DNA of 64,000 nucleotides from DATFDN01 sp035685165. Lineage in GTDB: Bacteria; Pseudomonadota; Alphaproteobacteria; Acetobacterales; Acetobacteraceae. Below the pieces are notes generated by a model, which was not told the origin of the DNA, ran no database searches, and saw nothing but the letters and a program-made list of their open reading frames with translations. The stretch's first letter is position 1. Each line of letters begins with the position of its first letter. Of the stretch, positions 23,601 through 31,866 are shown piece by piece. A program made the translations under genes and the position numbers. Location of the stretch: assembly GCA_035685165.1 (NCBI GenBank), contig DASRBI010000005.1, positions 136,132 to 200,131 on the forward strand, in the 5' to 3' direction.

Positions 23601-25214
23601 GTGAGCGAGGTCGGCGGCACCGACCCGCGCCGCTGGATGCGGGACGCGAGGCGCATGTTCGCCCGGCTTCCCGCGCTGCGCCTCGGTCGTGTTCCGGATG
23701 CGCCGGCGCTGCCGGTCCGCGATCCCTGGCTCGGCGATCCGGCACGCGCGGCGCGGCTCCTGAAGGGCGAGCTCGAGCATGGCGGCGCCGCGTGCCCATT
23801 GCGGCCCGGTGCCTGGGGCGCGGCCCCGACACCTCCCGTGCTGCTCGGCGCGGCGCACAGCTTCACCTGGCTCAGGGATCTGCGGGCGCTCGGCACGGAT
23901 GCCGCCCGGCTGCGGGCGCGGGCGCTGGTCGCGGACTGGATGGCGAACCAGTCCGGCGCGGCGGCGGCGCAGCGCCCGGAGGTGAGTGGGGCGCGCATCG
24001 CCGCCTGGCTCGGTCATTACGATTTCTTCTTCGCCGCCGCCGACGACGGTTTCCGCCACAAGCTGATGGCGCGGCTCGTCTCCGATGCCCGCACGCTCTC
24101 GGCGGCGCTGCCCGCCGAGGAAGTCGATGCGCGTGCCCTGACCGCGCTCAAGGGGCTGATAGCGGCCGGAGCCGCCTTGCCGGAACAGAGCGGCTTTGTC
24201 TCGCGCGCTTTGCGGTTCCTGCCGCAGGAGATCGCGCGCCAAGTGCTGGCGGACGGCTGCCATGCAGAACGCAGCCCCGCGTCGTTGCTGGCGGCCTTGC
24301 AGGATCTGACCGAAATCCGCGCCCTTTTGCAGTCCTCGCAAACCCAGCCGCCCGCTTCGCTCGGCGGGGCGATCGAGAAAATGGCCGCCGCCCTGCGCTG
24401 TCTCCGGCACGGCGACGGTGGGCTCGCCTTGTTCAACGGCAGCAAGGAAGAACACGGGCCGATCATCGACCTCGTGCTGACGCAGGCCGGGCGTGCCGGA
24501 CTGCGGGCGCCCGTGGCGTTGGAGGAAGGCGGGTTTCAGCGCCTGCAAGGCGGCCGCACGCTGCTGATCGTCAACACCGGGGCGCCGCCGCCCCCGGGGC
24601 TCGATCGCAACGCCCATGCCGGCACGCTGTCGATGGAAATGTCCGTCGGGCGGGACCGGCTGATCGTCAATTGCGGCGCCTTCCCCGCCGGACCGGAGGA
24701 CTGGCGCGACGCGGCCCGGGCGACCGCCGCGCACTCCACGCTGGTCATCGCCGACACCAATTCCTCCGAATTGCGCGCCGACGGGCTCGGGCGACGCCCG
24801 GCCGCGGTCGAGGTGCAGCGGCAAGAGGCGAACGGCGCGCAATGGCTGGAGGCGAGCCACGACGGCTATCGCAAGCCGTTCGGCGCGGTGCACCGGCGGC
24901 GGCTCTATCTCGCCGAGAGCGGCGAGGATGTGCGCGGGGAGGATCAGGTCGAAGCCGCGACCCCGCAACCGTTCACGGTGCGGTTCCATCTGCATCCCTC
25001 CGTGCAGGCGAACCTCCAACACGACGGCGAGGCGGTGCTGCTGCGGCTGCCGAGCGGCGGCGGCTGGCGCCTGCGCGCCGACAGCGCGCGCATGACGCTC
25101 GAGGAAAGCATCTACCTGGGTGGCCCGCAGCCGCGCCGCACCGAGCAGGTGGTGCTGGCGACGCTCGCGGACGGTCCGCAGACCGTGAAATGGGCGATCA
25201 GCAAGGTGAAGTGA
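23601..25214 (+). CDS. Heparinase II/III-like protein
   Basis: 537 residues. An alpha-helical toroid-like N-terminal half (to about 300) and a beta-sandwich C-terminal half matching the heparinase II/III-like domain (SLSMEMSVGRDRLIVNCG region, then DGYRKPFGAVHRRRLYL). Members are polysaccharide lyases or cell-envelope proteins of unknown substrate; in alphaproteobacteria one is often found just upstream of purH, as here. No signal peptide is visible. The GTG at 23601 is chosen because GGAGG lies five bases upstream; an open frame to 23364 overlaps the sirtuin gene and is rejected. Function beyond the fold is not known. Confidence 0.85.
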   Translation: MSEVGGTDPRRWMRDARRMFARLPALRLGRVPDAPALPVRDPWLGDPARAARLLKGELEHGGAACPLRPGAWGAAPTPPVLLGAAHSFTWLRDLRALGTDAARLRARALVADWMANQSGAAAAQRPEVSGARIAAWLGHYDFFFAAADDGFRHKLMARLVSDARTLSAALPAEEVDARALTALKGLIAAGAALPEQSGFVSRALRFLPQEIARQVLADGCHAERSPASLLAALQDLTEIRALLQSSQTQPPASLGGAIEKMAAALRCLRHGDGGLALFNGSKEEHGPIIDLVLTQAGRAGLRAPVALEEGGFQRLQGGRTLLIVNTGAPPPPGLDRNAHAGTLSMEMSVGRDRLIVNCGAFPAGPEDWRDAARATAAHSTLVIADTNSSELRADGLGRRPAAVEVQRQEANGAQWLEASHDGYRKPFGAVHRRRLYLAESGEDVRGEDQVEAATPQPFTVRFHLHPSVQANLQHDGEAVLLRLPSGGGWRLRADSARMTLEESIYLGGPQPRRTEQVVLATLADGPQTVKWAISKVK

Positions 25215-25242
25215 GGCCGCCCCCGGCGGCGCCCTGCGCCCG

Positions 25243-26346
25243 GTGAAGGTCATCGAGGTCACGAATGTCGATTTTTCGCTGCGGCATTTCCTGCTGCCGA
25301 TAATGCGCGGCGTGCGTGCGCGCGGACACGAGGTGATCGGCGCGTGCGCCGAAGGGGAACTGCTCGCGGAGGTGCGTGCGGAGGGCTTCAGCGTTGCCGG
25401 ACTTCCCTTCGAGCGGAATCTCTCGCTCGCGGCCCATGCGCGCGGCTTTCGCAGCCTGGTCATGCTGTTTCGCGCGGAAAAGCCCGACCTCGTTCACGCG
25501 CACATGCCGATCAGCGGGTTTCTCGCCCGCGCGGCGGCCAAGGCCGCCGGCGTGCCGCGGATTGCTTACACCTGTCACGGCTTCCTGTTCAATCAGGATG
25601 GGTCGATCGCACGGCGGGCGGGCGGGTTCGCCATGGAGTGGCTCGGCGCACGGATGACAGACATCTACCTGACCGTCTCCGCCGCAGAGGCGCGCGATGC
25701 CCGCCGGTTCTGGATCGCGCGGCGGGCGATAGCGGTCGGGAACGGACGCGATCCGGCGCGGTTCCGCCCCGATCCCCGGGCGCGCGAGCGCATCCGCACC
25801 GAACTCGGGGTGCCGGCCGACCGGGTTGTCGTGATCGCGGTTTCCCGGCTGGTGCGTGACAAGGGCTATCCCGAGCTTGCGGCGGCGATGCGCGAGGTGC
25901 CTGAGGTCGAATTATGGGTGGTGGGCGAGCGGCTCGCCTCCGATCGCGGCGATGACATGCATGCCTTTCTCGCCGCGGCGGGCCTCGGCCCGCGCCTGCG
26001 CTTGCTCGGCTATCGCCACGATGTGGACGCCGTGCTCGCCGCTGCCGACATTTTCGTGCTGCCGAGCTATTTCGAGGCGATGCCGATGACCGTGATCGAA
26101 GCCATGATGACCGGGCTTCCCGTCGTCGCCTCCCGCGTGGGCGGCATCCGCGAGCAGGTCGCCGACGGAACCACCGGCTTGCTCGTGCCGCCGCGCCAGC
26201 CGGGTCCGCTTGCCGAAGCCCTGCGTCGCCTCGCCTCCGACCCCGATCTCCGCGCCCGGATGGGCAGTGCGGGGCGGTCGCGGGCGGTCGAATTGTACGA
26301 CGAGGCGAAGGTGGTCGGGCGCACGCTGGACCTTCTCGGGCTGTAG
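25243..26346 (+). CDS. Glycosyltransferase family 4 (GT-B)
   Basis: 367 residues, GTG start. N-terminal GT4-type acceptor domain with HAHMPISGFLARAAAK near 86-101 and CHGFLF at about 111. The C-terminal nucleotide-sugar domain has VSRLVRDKGYPEL and the E-x7-E-type motif FEAMPMTVIEAMMTGLPVVAS near 277-297. Such enzymes add sugars to lipid-linked or polysaccharide acceptors in the cytoplasm. It is only 28 bases after the heparinase-like gene and 16 bases before purH, so all three may be one transcript. The sugar and acceptor cannot be predicted. Confidence 0.87.
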   Translation: MKVIEVTNVDFSLRHFLLPIMRGVRARGHEVIGACAEGELLAEVRAEGFSVAGLPFERNLSLAAHARGFRSLVMLFRAEKPDLVHAHMPISGFLARAAAKAAGVPRIAYTCHGFLFNQDGSIARRAGGFAMEWLGARMTDIYLTVSAAEARDARRFWIARRAIAVGNGRDPARFRPDPRARERIRTELGVPADRVVVIAVSRLVRDKGYPELAAAMREVPEVELWVVGERLASDRGDDMHAFLAAAGLGPRLRLLGYRHDVDAVLAAADIFVLPSYFEAMPMTVIEAMMTGLPVVASRVGGIREQVADGTTGLLVPPRQPGPLAEALRRLASDPDLRARMGSAGRSRAVELYDEAKVVGRTLDLLGL

Positions 26347-26362
26347 GACTAAGCGCGCCGCC

Positions 26363-27937
26363 ATGACCGATCTGATCGTTCCGCGGCGCGCGCTGATCTC
26401 GGTGTCCGAGAAGCGCGGGCTCGCGGATTTCGCCCGGCAGCTCGCCGCACGGGGCGTCGAGATCATCTCGACCGGCGGCTCGGCGCAGGCGATCCGCGAT
26501 GCCGGGATTCCGGTGTTGGACGTGGCGGCCTACAGCGGCTTTCCCGAGATTCTGGATGGCCGCGTGAAGACGCTGGTGCCGGCGATCCACGGCGGCATCC
26601 TGGCGCGCCGCAATGTGCCGGAGCATCGCGCGCAGATGGAGGCGCACGGGATCGCGCCGATCGACTTGGTGGCGGTGAATCTCTATCCGTTCGAGGCGAC
26701 GGTGGCATCGGGCGCGGATGCGGCTGCCTGCGTCGAGAATATCGACATCGGGGGACCGGCGCTCATTCGCGCGGCCGCCAAGAACCACGAATTCGTCGCC
26801 GTGCTGACCGAGGCCGATCAATATGCCACGGTGCTGGACGAACTCACGCGACAGGGCGGCACGACCTTGGCGCTGCGGCGGCGGCTGGCTGCCGCCGCTT
26901 ACGCGCGCACCGCTGCCTATGACAGCGCCATCGCCGCCTGGTTCGCCTCCGCGCTCGGCGAAAGCTTCCCCAGGCGCTTGAGCCTCGCGGGGGAACTGCG
27001 GCAGCTCCTGCGGTATGGCGAGAATCCGCATCAGCAAGCCGCGTTCTACGTGAACGGCACGCGCCCCGGGATCGCCACCGCCCGCCAGATTCAGGGCAAG
27101 GAGCTGTCCTACAACAACCTCAATGACACCGACGCCGCATTTGAGTGCGTGGCCGAATTCACAGACCCGGCGGTGGTGATCGTGAAGCACGCCAACCCGT
27201 GCGGCGTCGCGCTCGGCGCGTCGCTGTCGGAGGCATGGGATCGCGCGCTGCGCTGCGATCCGGTGTCCGCCTTCGGCGGTATCGTCGCGGTGAACCGGGT
27301 GCTGGACGGGCCCGCGGCGGAGAAGATCGCGACCATCCTGACGGAAATCATCATCGCGCCGGAAGCCGACGATGCGGCGCGCGCGATCCTCGCACGGAAG
27401 CGCAATCTGCGCCTGCTGCTGACCGGCGGACTGCCCGATCCGGCGGCTTCGGGTCTGTCGTTCCGCAGCGTCTCCGGTGGCTTTCTGGCGCAGACCCGCG
27501 ATGCGGGGCGCATCGGCCCCAGTGACCTGAAGACCGTGACCCGCCGGGCGCCGACCGCTGCCGAGCTTGCCGACCTGCTGTTTGCCTTCCGCGTCTGCAA
27601 GCACGTGAAGTCGAACGCGATCGTCTATGCGAAAGGGGGCGCCACCGTCGGGATCGGCGCGGGGCAGATGAGCCGGGTCGATTCGGCCCGGATCGCCGCC
27701 GTCAAGGCCGCCGATGCCGCCAGGCGGGCGGGCGAGAGCGCGCCGCTCACCAAGGGCAGCGTGGTCGCCTCTGATGCTTTTTTCCCCTTCGCCGACGGGC
27801 TGGAGGCCGCGATCGAGGCGGGTGCCACCGCTGTGATCCAGCCGGGCGGGTCGATCCGCGACGCGGAGGTGATCGCGGCGGCGGATTCCGCGGGCGTGGC
27901 GATGGTGTTCACCGGAATGCGCCATTTCCGGCACTAG
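26363..27937 (+). CDS. purH: Bifunctional AICAR transformylase / IMP cyclohydrolase
   Basis: 524 residues, typical length. It catalyses the last two steps of de novo IMP synthesis. The N-terminal MGS-like cyclohydrolase domain starts ALISVSEKRGL and includes STGGSAQAIRDAG; the C-terminal AICARFT domain includes YGENPHQQAAFY, VIVKHANPCG (catalytic Lys-His) and ends SIRDAEVIAAAD then MVFTGMRHFRH. ATG 26363 gives the usual N-terminus; no strong ribosome-binding site is seen. It follows the glycosyltransferase by 16 bases. Confidence 0.96.
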   Translation: MTDLIVPRRALISVSEKRGLADFARQLAARGVEIISTGGSAQAIRDAGIPVLDVAAYSGFPEILDGRVKTLVPAIHGGILARRNVPEHRAQMEAHGIAPIDLVAVNLYPFEATVASGADAAACVENIDIGGPALIRAAAKNHEFVAVLTEADQYATVLDELTRQGGTTLALRRRLAAAAYARTAAYDSAIAAWFASALGESFPRRLSLAGELRQLLRYGENPHQQAAFYVNGTRPGIATARQIQGKELSYNNLNDTDAAFECVAEFTDPAVVIVKHANPCGVALGASLSEAWDRALRCDPVSAFGGIVAVNRVLDGPAAEKIATILTEIIIAPEADDAARAILARKRNLRLLLTGGLPDPAASGLSFRSVSGGFLAQTRDAGRIGPSDLKTVTRRAPTAAELADLLFAFRVCKHVKSNAIVYAKGGATVGIGAGQMSRVDSARIAAVKAADAARRAGESAPLTKGSVVASDAFFPFADGLEAAIEAGATAVIQPGGSIRDAEVIAAADSAGVAMVFTGMRHFRH

Positions 27938-28005
27938 GTTTTCCGCCGCCGGCTTCACGCGCGCTAGGCCATCTGCTAGGGCCGCCCCACCGACCGGAGA
28001 GAACG

Positions 28006-28533
28006 ATGTCCGAGACGACCACCCCGCCGCAGACTGGTGCCCAGCAGCGGCCGCCGCTTATGGTGAACATCCAGTACGTCAAGGATTTGTCGTTCGAGGT
28101 TCCCGGCGCGCCGCAGATTTACACGCAGTTGCGGGCGCAACCGGCGGTCAGCATCAATCTCGACGTGCAGGCAAGGCGCGTGCAGGAAGGTCAGGACGTC
28201 TTCGAGGTCGCGCTGGTGATTCGCGCCGAGGCATCCGAGGTGCACCCGAGCGGCAACGGGCAGACGCAAGCGAGCCCGCCGACGACCGTGTTCGTCGCCG
28301 AGCTGACCTATGCAGGGGTGTTCACGCTGACCGGACTGCCGGAAAACGCCGTCGAGCCCATTCTGCTGGTCGAGTGCCCGCGCCTCTTGTTCCCATTCGC
28401 GCGCGGCCTGCTCGCCGACGTGACGCGCGAAGGCGGCTTTCCGCCCGTGCTGCTGCAGCCGATCGACTTCGTCGCGTTGTGGCAGGCACGCCGGGCCCAA
28501 GCAGGCCAGCAGGGACAGACCTCTGTCGTGTGA
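28006..28533 (+). CDS. secB: Protein-export chaperone SecB
   Basis: 175 residues, slightly longer than E. coli SecB because of Gln/Thr-rich ends. A homotetrameric cytosolic chaperone that keeps preproteins unfolded and delivers them to SecA. Diagnostic segments are NIQYVKDLSFEVPGAP at about 16-31, the acidic VALVIRAEA strand and CPRLLFPFARGLLADVTREGGFPPVLLQPIDFV near 124-156. GGAGAGAACG precedes ATG 28006. The stop is two bases from the stop of the convergent DUF6065-like gene, with no room for a conventional terminator. Confidence 0.95.
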   Translation: MSETTTPPQTGAQQRPPLMVNIQYVKDLSFEVPGAPQIYTQLRAQPAVSINLDVQARRVQEGQDVFEVALVIRAEASEVHPSGNGQTQASPPTTVFVAELTYAGVFTLTGLPENAVEPILLVECPRLLFPFARGLLADVTREGGFPPVLLQPIDFVALWQARRAQAGQQGQTSVV

Positions 28534-28535
28534 GT

Positions 28536-29321
28536 TTAGCCGCCGCCCGCGCGTGCGGCGGAGAACGGACAGGCCTCGTCGCCGGCCCGCTTGCGGCGGC
28601 GGGCCGCGTCGGCACCGAATGGCCGGTTCCGATCGAGGCTCGGGCCGGCGATGATGCGCTCGTAGTCATCCCAGTCGGCCGGCGTGAAATCGTTGGCCGC
28701 TGCGACGAAGGCGGTCGCGTTTAGCGTTTCGTCGGTCAGCACCGGCCGCGGCACGGGCTGCGCCTGCAGGAGCGGGAAATCCGCCGCGAGGCGGATCGGC
28801 GTATTCGTCCGCGTCAAGCGCAGATTGACGAAGAGCGGGCCGAACCAGCGATCGGCCTCGACGACCCCCTCGAAATGTACGTAGCCGCCCGGCCCCGGCA
28901 GGTTTGCCGGTCCGCGCACGAGCAGCGACCAGCCCGGGGCGGTGCGGACCATCAGGCCCGTCCAGACCTGGATCGTGCCCGGTTCGGGCAGCGCGGTCAG
29001 CAGCGGCGGACAGCAGCCGTGCAGGCGGGCCGGCGCCGCGGCGTCGAACCGCGCTGACTGGCCAGGTGCCTGCGCGGCGGGCTGCAAGGGCAGCCAATCC
29101 TCGGCGCCCTTATGATGCCAGAAGATGTCGCACCCGTCCCAGAGCAGCCGGATCTCGAGCGGGGCGAACACGTACCATCCGAACGCGGAAGCGGTGCGGA
29201 CGGCCTCGCAATAACGGTAGGCCCGGGTCGGCAGCGTGCCGAGCGCGGAGCGGTCGGCGCGCTGGGGCGGACGGGCGCTCTCGATCAGCCGATAGAAGCG
29301 CGCGATCGTCTCCGTCGTCAT
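28536..29321 (-). CDS. DUF6065-like protein of unknown function
   Basis: 261 residues. I recognise a resemblance to the DUF6065 family (no assigned activity) from segments such as LPTRAYRYCEAVRTASAFGW (about 29-48), FAPLEIRLLWDG and the FEGVVEADRWFGPLFVNLRL region, which looks like a compact beta-rich cytoplasmic protein. Four cysteines are present (in RYCEA, DGCDI, GCCPP). No signal peptide or membrane segment. The C-terminus is basic and Ala/Gly-rich. It lies 66 bases downstream of the repeat-peptide gene on the same strand, separated by a 10-bp hairpin, so the two are probably one operon. A modifying or binding role for the peptide is a hypothesis only. Confidence 0.7.
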   Translation of the reverse strand: MTTETIARFYRLIESARPPQRADRSALGTLPTRAYRYCEAVRTASAFGWYVFAPLEIRLLWDGCDIFWHHKGAEDWLPLQPAAQAPGQSARFDAAAPARLHGCCPPLLTALPEPGTIQVWTGLMVRTAPGWSLLVRGPANLPGPGGYVHFEGVVEADRWFGPLFVNLRLTRTNTPIRLAADFPLLQAQPVPRPVLTDETLNATAFVAAANDFTPADWDDYERIIAGPSLDRNRPFGADAARRRKRAGDEACPFSAARAGGG

Positions 29322-29353
29322 TGTCCTGCCCCCGTTTCGTGCGCCGGTGCGGC

Positions 29354-29378
29354 GCCCCGCGGCCGAGCGCCGCGGGGC
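29354..29378 (-). other. Intercistronic hairpin after the repeat-peptide gene
   Basis: Bases 29354-29363 and 29369-29378 form a perfect 10-bp GC stem with a 5-base loop, starting about ten bases after the peptide stop codon on the minus strand. No T-run follows, so it is more likely an RNA-stabilising or partial-termination element than a full terminator. It sits between the peptide and the DUF6065-like gene. Confidence 0.6.
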
Positions 29379-29387
29379 CCGTCGGTT

Positions 29388-29561
29388 TCAGCCGGCCTTG
29401 CGGTCGGCCGGCAGGCGATAACCGCCGCCGAAAATGATGCGGCCCGCATCGGCGGTATCGATGCCGACCGCCGGCAGGCGATAGCCGCCCCCGAACACGA
29501 TGCGCCCGCTATCGGCCGTGTCGGCGGGAAGGGGCGCGGCGGGAAGGTGGGAATGGGTCAT
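29388..29561 (-). CDS. Tandem-repeat peptide, possible RiPP precursor
   Basis: 57 residues. After a short leader (MTHSHLPAAPLPA) come two near-identical 18-residue units, DTADSGRIVFGGGYRLPA (14-31) and DTADAGRIIFGGGYRLPA (35-52), then DRKAG. Eight codons differ between the units; six of the changes are synonymous and the other two conservative (Ser/Ala, Val/Ile), which argues for selection on the protein. AAGGAG lies eight bases before ATG 29561; an upstream in-frame TTG at 29585 overlaps that site and is not preferred. Repeated cores behind a leader, a following hairpin and an adjacent unknown-function gene recall multi-core peptide precursors, but no known modifying enzyme or cleavage site is recognised. 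Confidence 0.72.
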   Translation of the reverse strand: MTHSHLPAAPLPADTADSGRIVFGGGYRLPAVGIDTADAGRIIFGGGYRLPADRKAG

Positions 29562-29600
29562 GTGATGGCTCTCCTTGCTGGCCAACGCGAACGGCAGCGC

Positions 29601-29675
29601 ACCAACGAAAAAGGCTCCACGGGCAGGGCCCGAGGAGCCTTCGAGAAGCGGAGTGGGCGCAGTTCGCCCGTTGGT
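29601..29675 (-). ncRNA. Structured leader RNA upstream of the repeat-peptide gene
   Basis: Reading the minus strand, ACCAACG (29675-29669) could pair with CGTTGGT (29607-29601), enclosing a GGGCG/CGCCC hairpin (29655-29669) and the terminator hairpin (29611-29641). The closing stem shares one base with the first hairpin. Its 3' strand is made only if transcription passes the T-run, so the element could switch between terminated and read-through forms. It may be an attenuator for the peptide operon or a ~70-nucleotide small RNA. No known RNA family was recognised. Confidence 0.4.
29608..29641 (-). terminator. Strong intrinsic terminator upstream of the peptide gene
   Basis: On the minus strand AAGGCTCC-T-CGGGC-CCT-GCCCG-T-GGAGCCTT forms a stem of about 14 pairs with one mismatch and a three-base loop, followed at once by TTTTT at 29612-29608. 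It lies 47 bases upstream of the peptide ATG. No minus-strand gene lies between it and the candidate promoter at 29683-29711, so it should end a short leader transcript. Confidence 0.75.
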
Positions 29676-29682
29676 AGGGGAG

Positions 29683-29711
29683 AGAGTAGCCTGCTTTTAT
29701 TCCTTCGTCAA
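29683..29711 (-). promoter_or_regulatory. Candidate sigma-70-type promoter for the leader/peptide operon
   Basis: TTGACG at 29711-29706 is separated by 17 bases from TACTCT at 29688-29683 on the minus strand, inside the most AT-rich stretch of the neighbourhood. Transcription would begin near 29676 and meet the terminator about 65-70 bases later. The -10 match is modest. Confidence 0.4.
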
Positions 29712-29814
29712 GCTTTTTCTCCTAGGTCCGGCGCTCACAACCGGGATCGGTGTATGCGCCCTTTTTTCTCGGAATCGGATGTTGTGACGGGAATATAACC
29801 CTGATAAGTTGTCG

Positions 29815-31857
29815 ATGCCGCTGTCGCACAGGCTACGCGCGAGGAGTGTCATCGCGCCTTGGGACCAATCCCCGCTGACCGAAGCCGACGCCCCAGCTCC
29901 CACGCCGTGGTTGCTGGACCTGAAGCTATTCGGGGCGCTCGACGCCCGGAACCGAGGCGGCAGGCCGATCGCGCTCAAGGCCCGCAAGACGCGCGCCCTG
30001 CTCGGCATCCTCGCGCTGCGCGCCCCGCGTGCGGTGTTGCGCTCCGAGCTGACGAGCCTCCTCTGGAGCCGCCGGGAGCTGCAGCAAGCGCGGGGATCGC
30101 TGCGCCAGGCGCTGTACGAACTGCAGGTCGCGCTCGGGCCGGACGCCCCCGGCGTGCTGGAAATATCGCGCACCCATCTCGGGTTGCGTCCGCAGGCCAT
30201 TCGGACCGATGTCGCCGCGATTGCCGACCCCGCCGCGGGCGTCGAGGCGCTGTCGGCATATCAGCCGCCGCTGCTCGGCGATCTGACCGGCATCGACGCC
30301 GCGCTCGACCGCTTGCTGGAAGCGGAATCGGAGCGGATGTCGAAGGCGGCGCGGTGCCTTGCCGAGCGTCTGCTGCGCATGGCCGCTCCGGCCGAGCGGC
30401 TCGTCGCGGCCGAGTGGCTGCTGGATATCGAGCCGGCGCACGAGGGGGCGTGGCAAGCCCTGATTCGCGCCCATGCGGAGACCGGCGATCGCACCGCCGC
30501 GGCGGCGGCCTTCTCGCGGTACGAGGCGCGTCTGGCGCAGCACGGCCTGCTGCCGTCACCGGAAACGGCGACCCTGATTGACTCCATTCGCGGCGCTCCG
30601 GCGCCGGCCGGCCAGCCGCGGCTGGCCGACCCGCGCCCGCGGCCAGATGACGGCCGCGTGCGGATCGGCGTCATGCCGCCGAGCCCGGTCGGAGCGGAGC
30701 CGGCTTATGCATTGGCGCTCGGGCTTGCCGAGGAAATCACGACCGCGCTCGCGCCGTTCCGATGGCTCTGCTGCATCGCCAGCACCTCGCTTGCCGCGAT
30801 CGCGCACGAGCCGCGTAACACCAGCGCCGCCTGGCGGTCGCTCGCGCTCGATTTCCTGCTGGATGGCACGATCCAGACCGCGGCCAATCGGCACCGGATC
30901 GCGGTTCGCCTGCTCGATATGCGCGCCGCCGAAGCGGTGCTCTGGGCGAGACGATTCGACGTTGGCACCGAGGACCTTTTCGCAGTTCAAGAGGAGATCG
31001 CCGCGGCGGTGGCGGGGCAGGTTGCCCCGCAGCTCCTGCTCCGGGAGGGCGAGCGGGCCGGCGCGCGCCGGAGCGTCGACCCGACCTCGCATGAGCTGAT
31101 GCTGCGCGCGATCCCGGCGGTTTATCGGATGGACCCGGCGGGATTCGCCGCCGCCGGTGCGATGCTGGAGCGGGCGATCGCGCTCGATCCGGGCAACGCG
31201 GCGGCTCATGCGTGGCTTGCTCACTGGCACATTTACCAGATCGGCCAGAACTGGGCGGCCGACCCGCGCGCCGCAGCCTGCCGGGCGTTCGAATTGGCGG
31301 AGCGTGGCGTCCTGCTCGACCCGGGTGACGCGCGGGCATTGACGCTCGCCGGCCACGTGCGCGCGTTCATCGGCGGCCGACCGCACGCGGGCGAGGCCCT
31401 GCATGACCGCGCACTCTCCATCAATCCCAATCTGGCCCTCGCCTGGTGCCTCTCGGGGTTGACCCAGGTCTATCTCGGCCATCACGAGGAGGCGATCCGG
31501 CGCATTTCGCAGGCAATCAGCCTGTCGCCCCACGACCCGCACGCGTTCTTCTTCGAGATGGCCCTGACCATGCCGCACATGCTGCTCGGCGCTTGCGAGA
31601 CGGCGGCCAGCCACGGCCGGCGCGCGATCGAACTCAACCCGTCGTTTTCGTCGAGCTTCAAAGCCTATCTCGCGACCCTCGGACATCTTGCGCGCGAGGA
31701 CGACGCCGCCGCCGTGCGCGCGCGGCTGCTCTCGTTGGAGCCGCTTCTCACGGTGGAAAGCGCGCTCGCCCGCTCCCCGCTCACCCGGCCCGAGGACCGG
31801 TCTCTCTACGCCGAGGGGCTGCGACGCGCAGGATTGCCCGAGCGCGCGCGCGACTAG
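29815..31857 (+). CDS. BTAD/SARP-type regulator with TolB-like and TPR domains
   Basis: 680 residues. Order: OmpR/SARP-type winged helix (about 34-130, LKLFGALDARNRGGRPIAL then KARKTRALLGILAL), bacterial transcriptional activator domain (about 140-270), TolB-like N-terminal-type domain seen in adenylate-cyclase-like regulators (about 285-415, FLLDGTIQTAANRHRIAVRL), and a C-terminal helical TPR array (about 430-675, with LDPGNAAAHAWLAHWHIY and INPNLALAWCLSGLTQVYLG). Probably a cytoplasmic transcription activator sensing a ligand through the TPR/TolB part. ATG 29815 is preferred over the TTG six bases upstream. It is divergent from the repeat-peptide operon across a 253-base gap, making it the obvious regulator candidate. 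Confidence 0.8.
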   Translation: MPLSHRLRARSVIAPWDQSPLTEADAPAPTPWLLDLKLFGALDARNRGGRPIALKARKTRALLGILALRAPRAVLRSELTSLLWSRRELQQARGSLRQALYELQVALGPDAPGVLEISRTHLGLRPQAIRTDVAAIADPAAGVEALSAYQPPLLGDLTGIDAALDRLLEAESERMSKAARCLAERLLRMAAPAERLVAAEWLLDIEPAHEGAWQALIRAHAETGDRTAAAAAFSRYEARLAQHGLLPSPETATLIDSIRGAPAPAGQPRLADPRPRPDDGRVRIGVMPPSPVGAEPAYALALGLAEEITTALAPFRWLCCIASTSLAAIAHEPRNTSAAWRSLALDFLLDGTIQTAANRHRIAVRLLDMRAAEAVLWARRFDVGTEDLFAVQEEIAAAVAGQVAPQLLLREGERAGARRSVDPTSHELMLRAIPAVYRMDPAGFAAAGAMLERAIALDPGNAAAHAWLAHWHIYQIGQNWAADPRAAACRAFELAERGVLLDPGDARALTLAGHVRAFIGGRPHAGEALHDRALSINPNLALAWCLSGLTQVYLGHHEEAIRRISQAISLSPHDPHAFFFEMALTMPHMLLGACETAASHGRRAIELNPSFSSSFKAYLATLGHLAREDDAAAVRARLLSLEPLLTVESALARSPLTRPEDRSLYAEGLRRAGLPERARD

Positions 31858-31866
31858 GCTGGATCG

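Noticed and set aside
29112..29798. Plus-strand open frame across the DUF6065-like 5' end, peptide gene and leader
   Set aside because: It covers the repeat peptide in antisense without any family sequence; the codon-level pattern of the repeats supports the minus strand.
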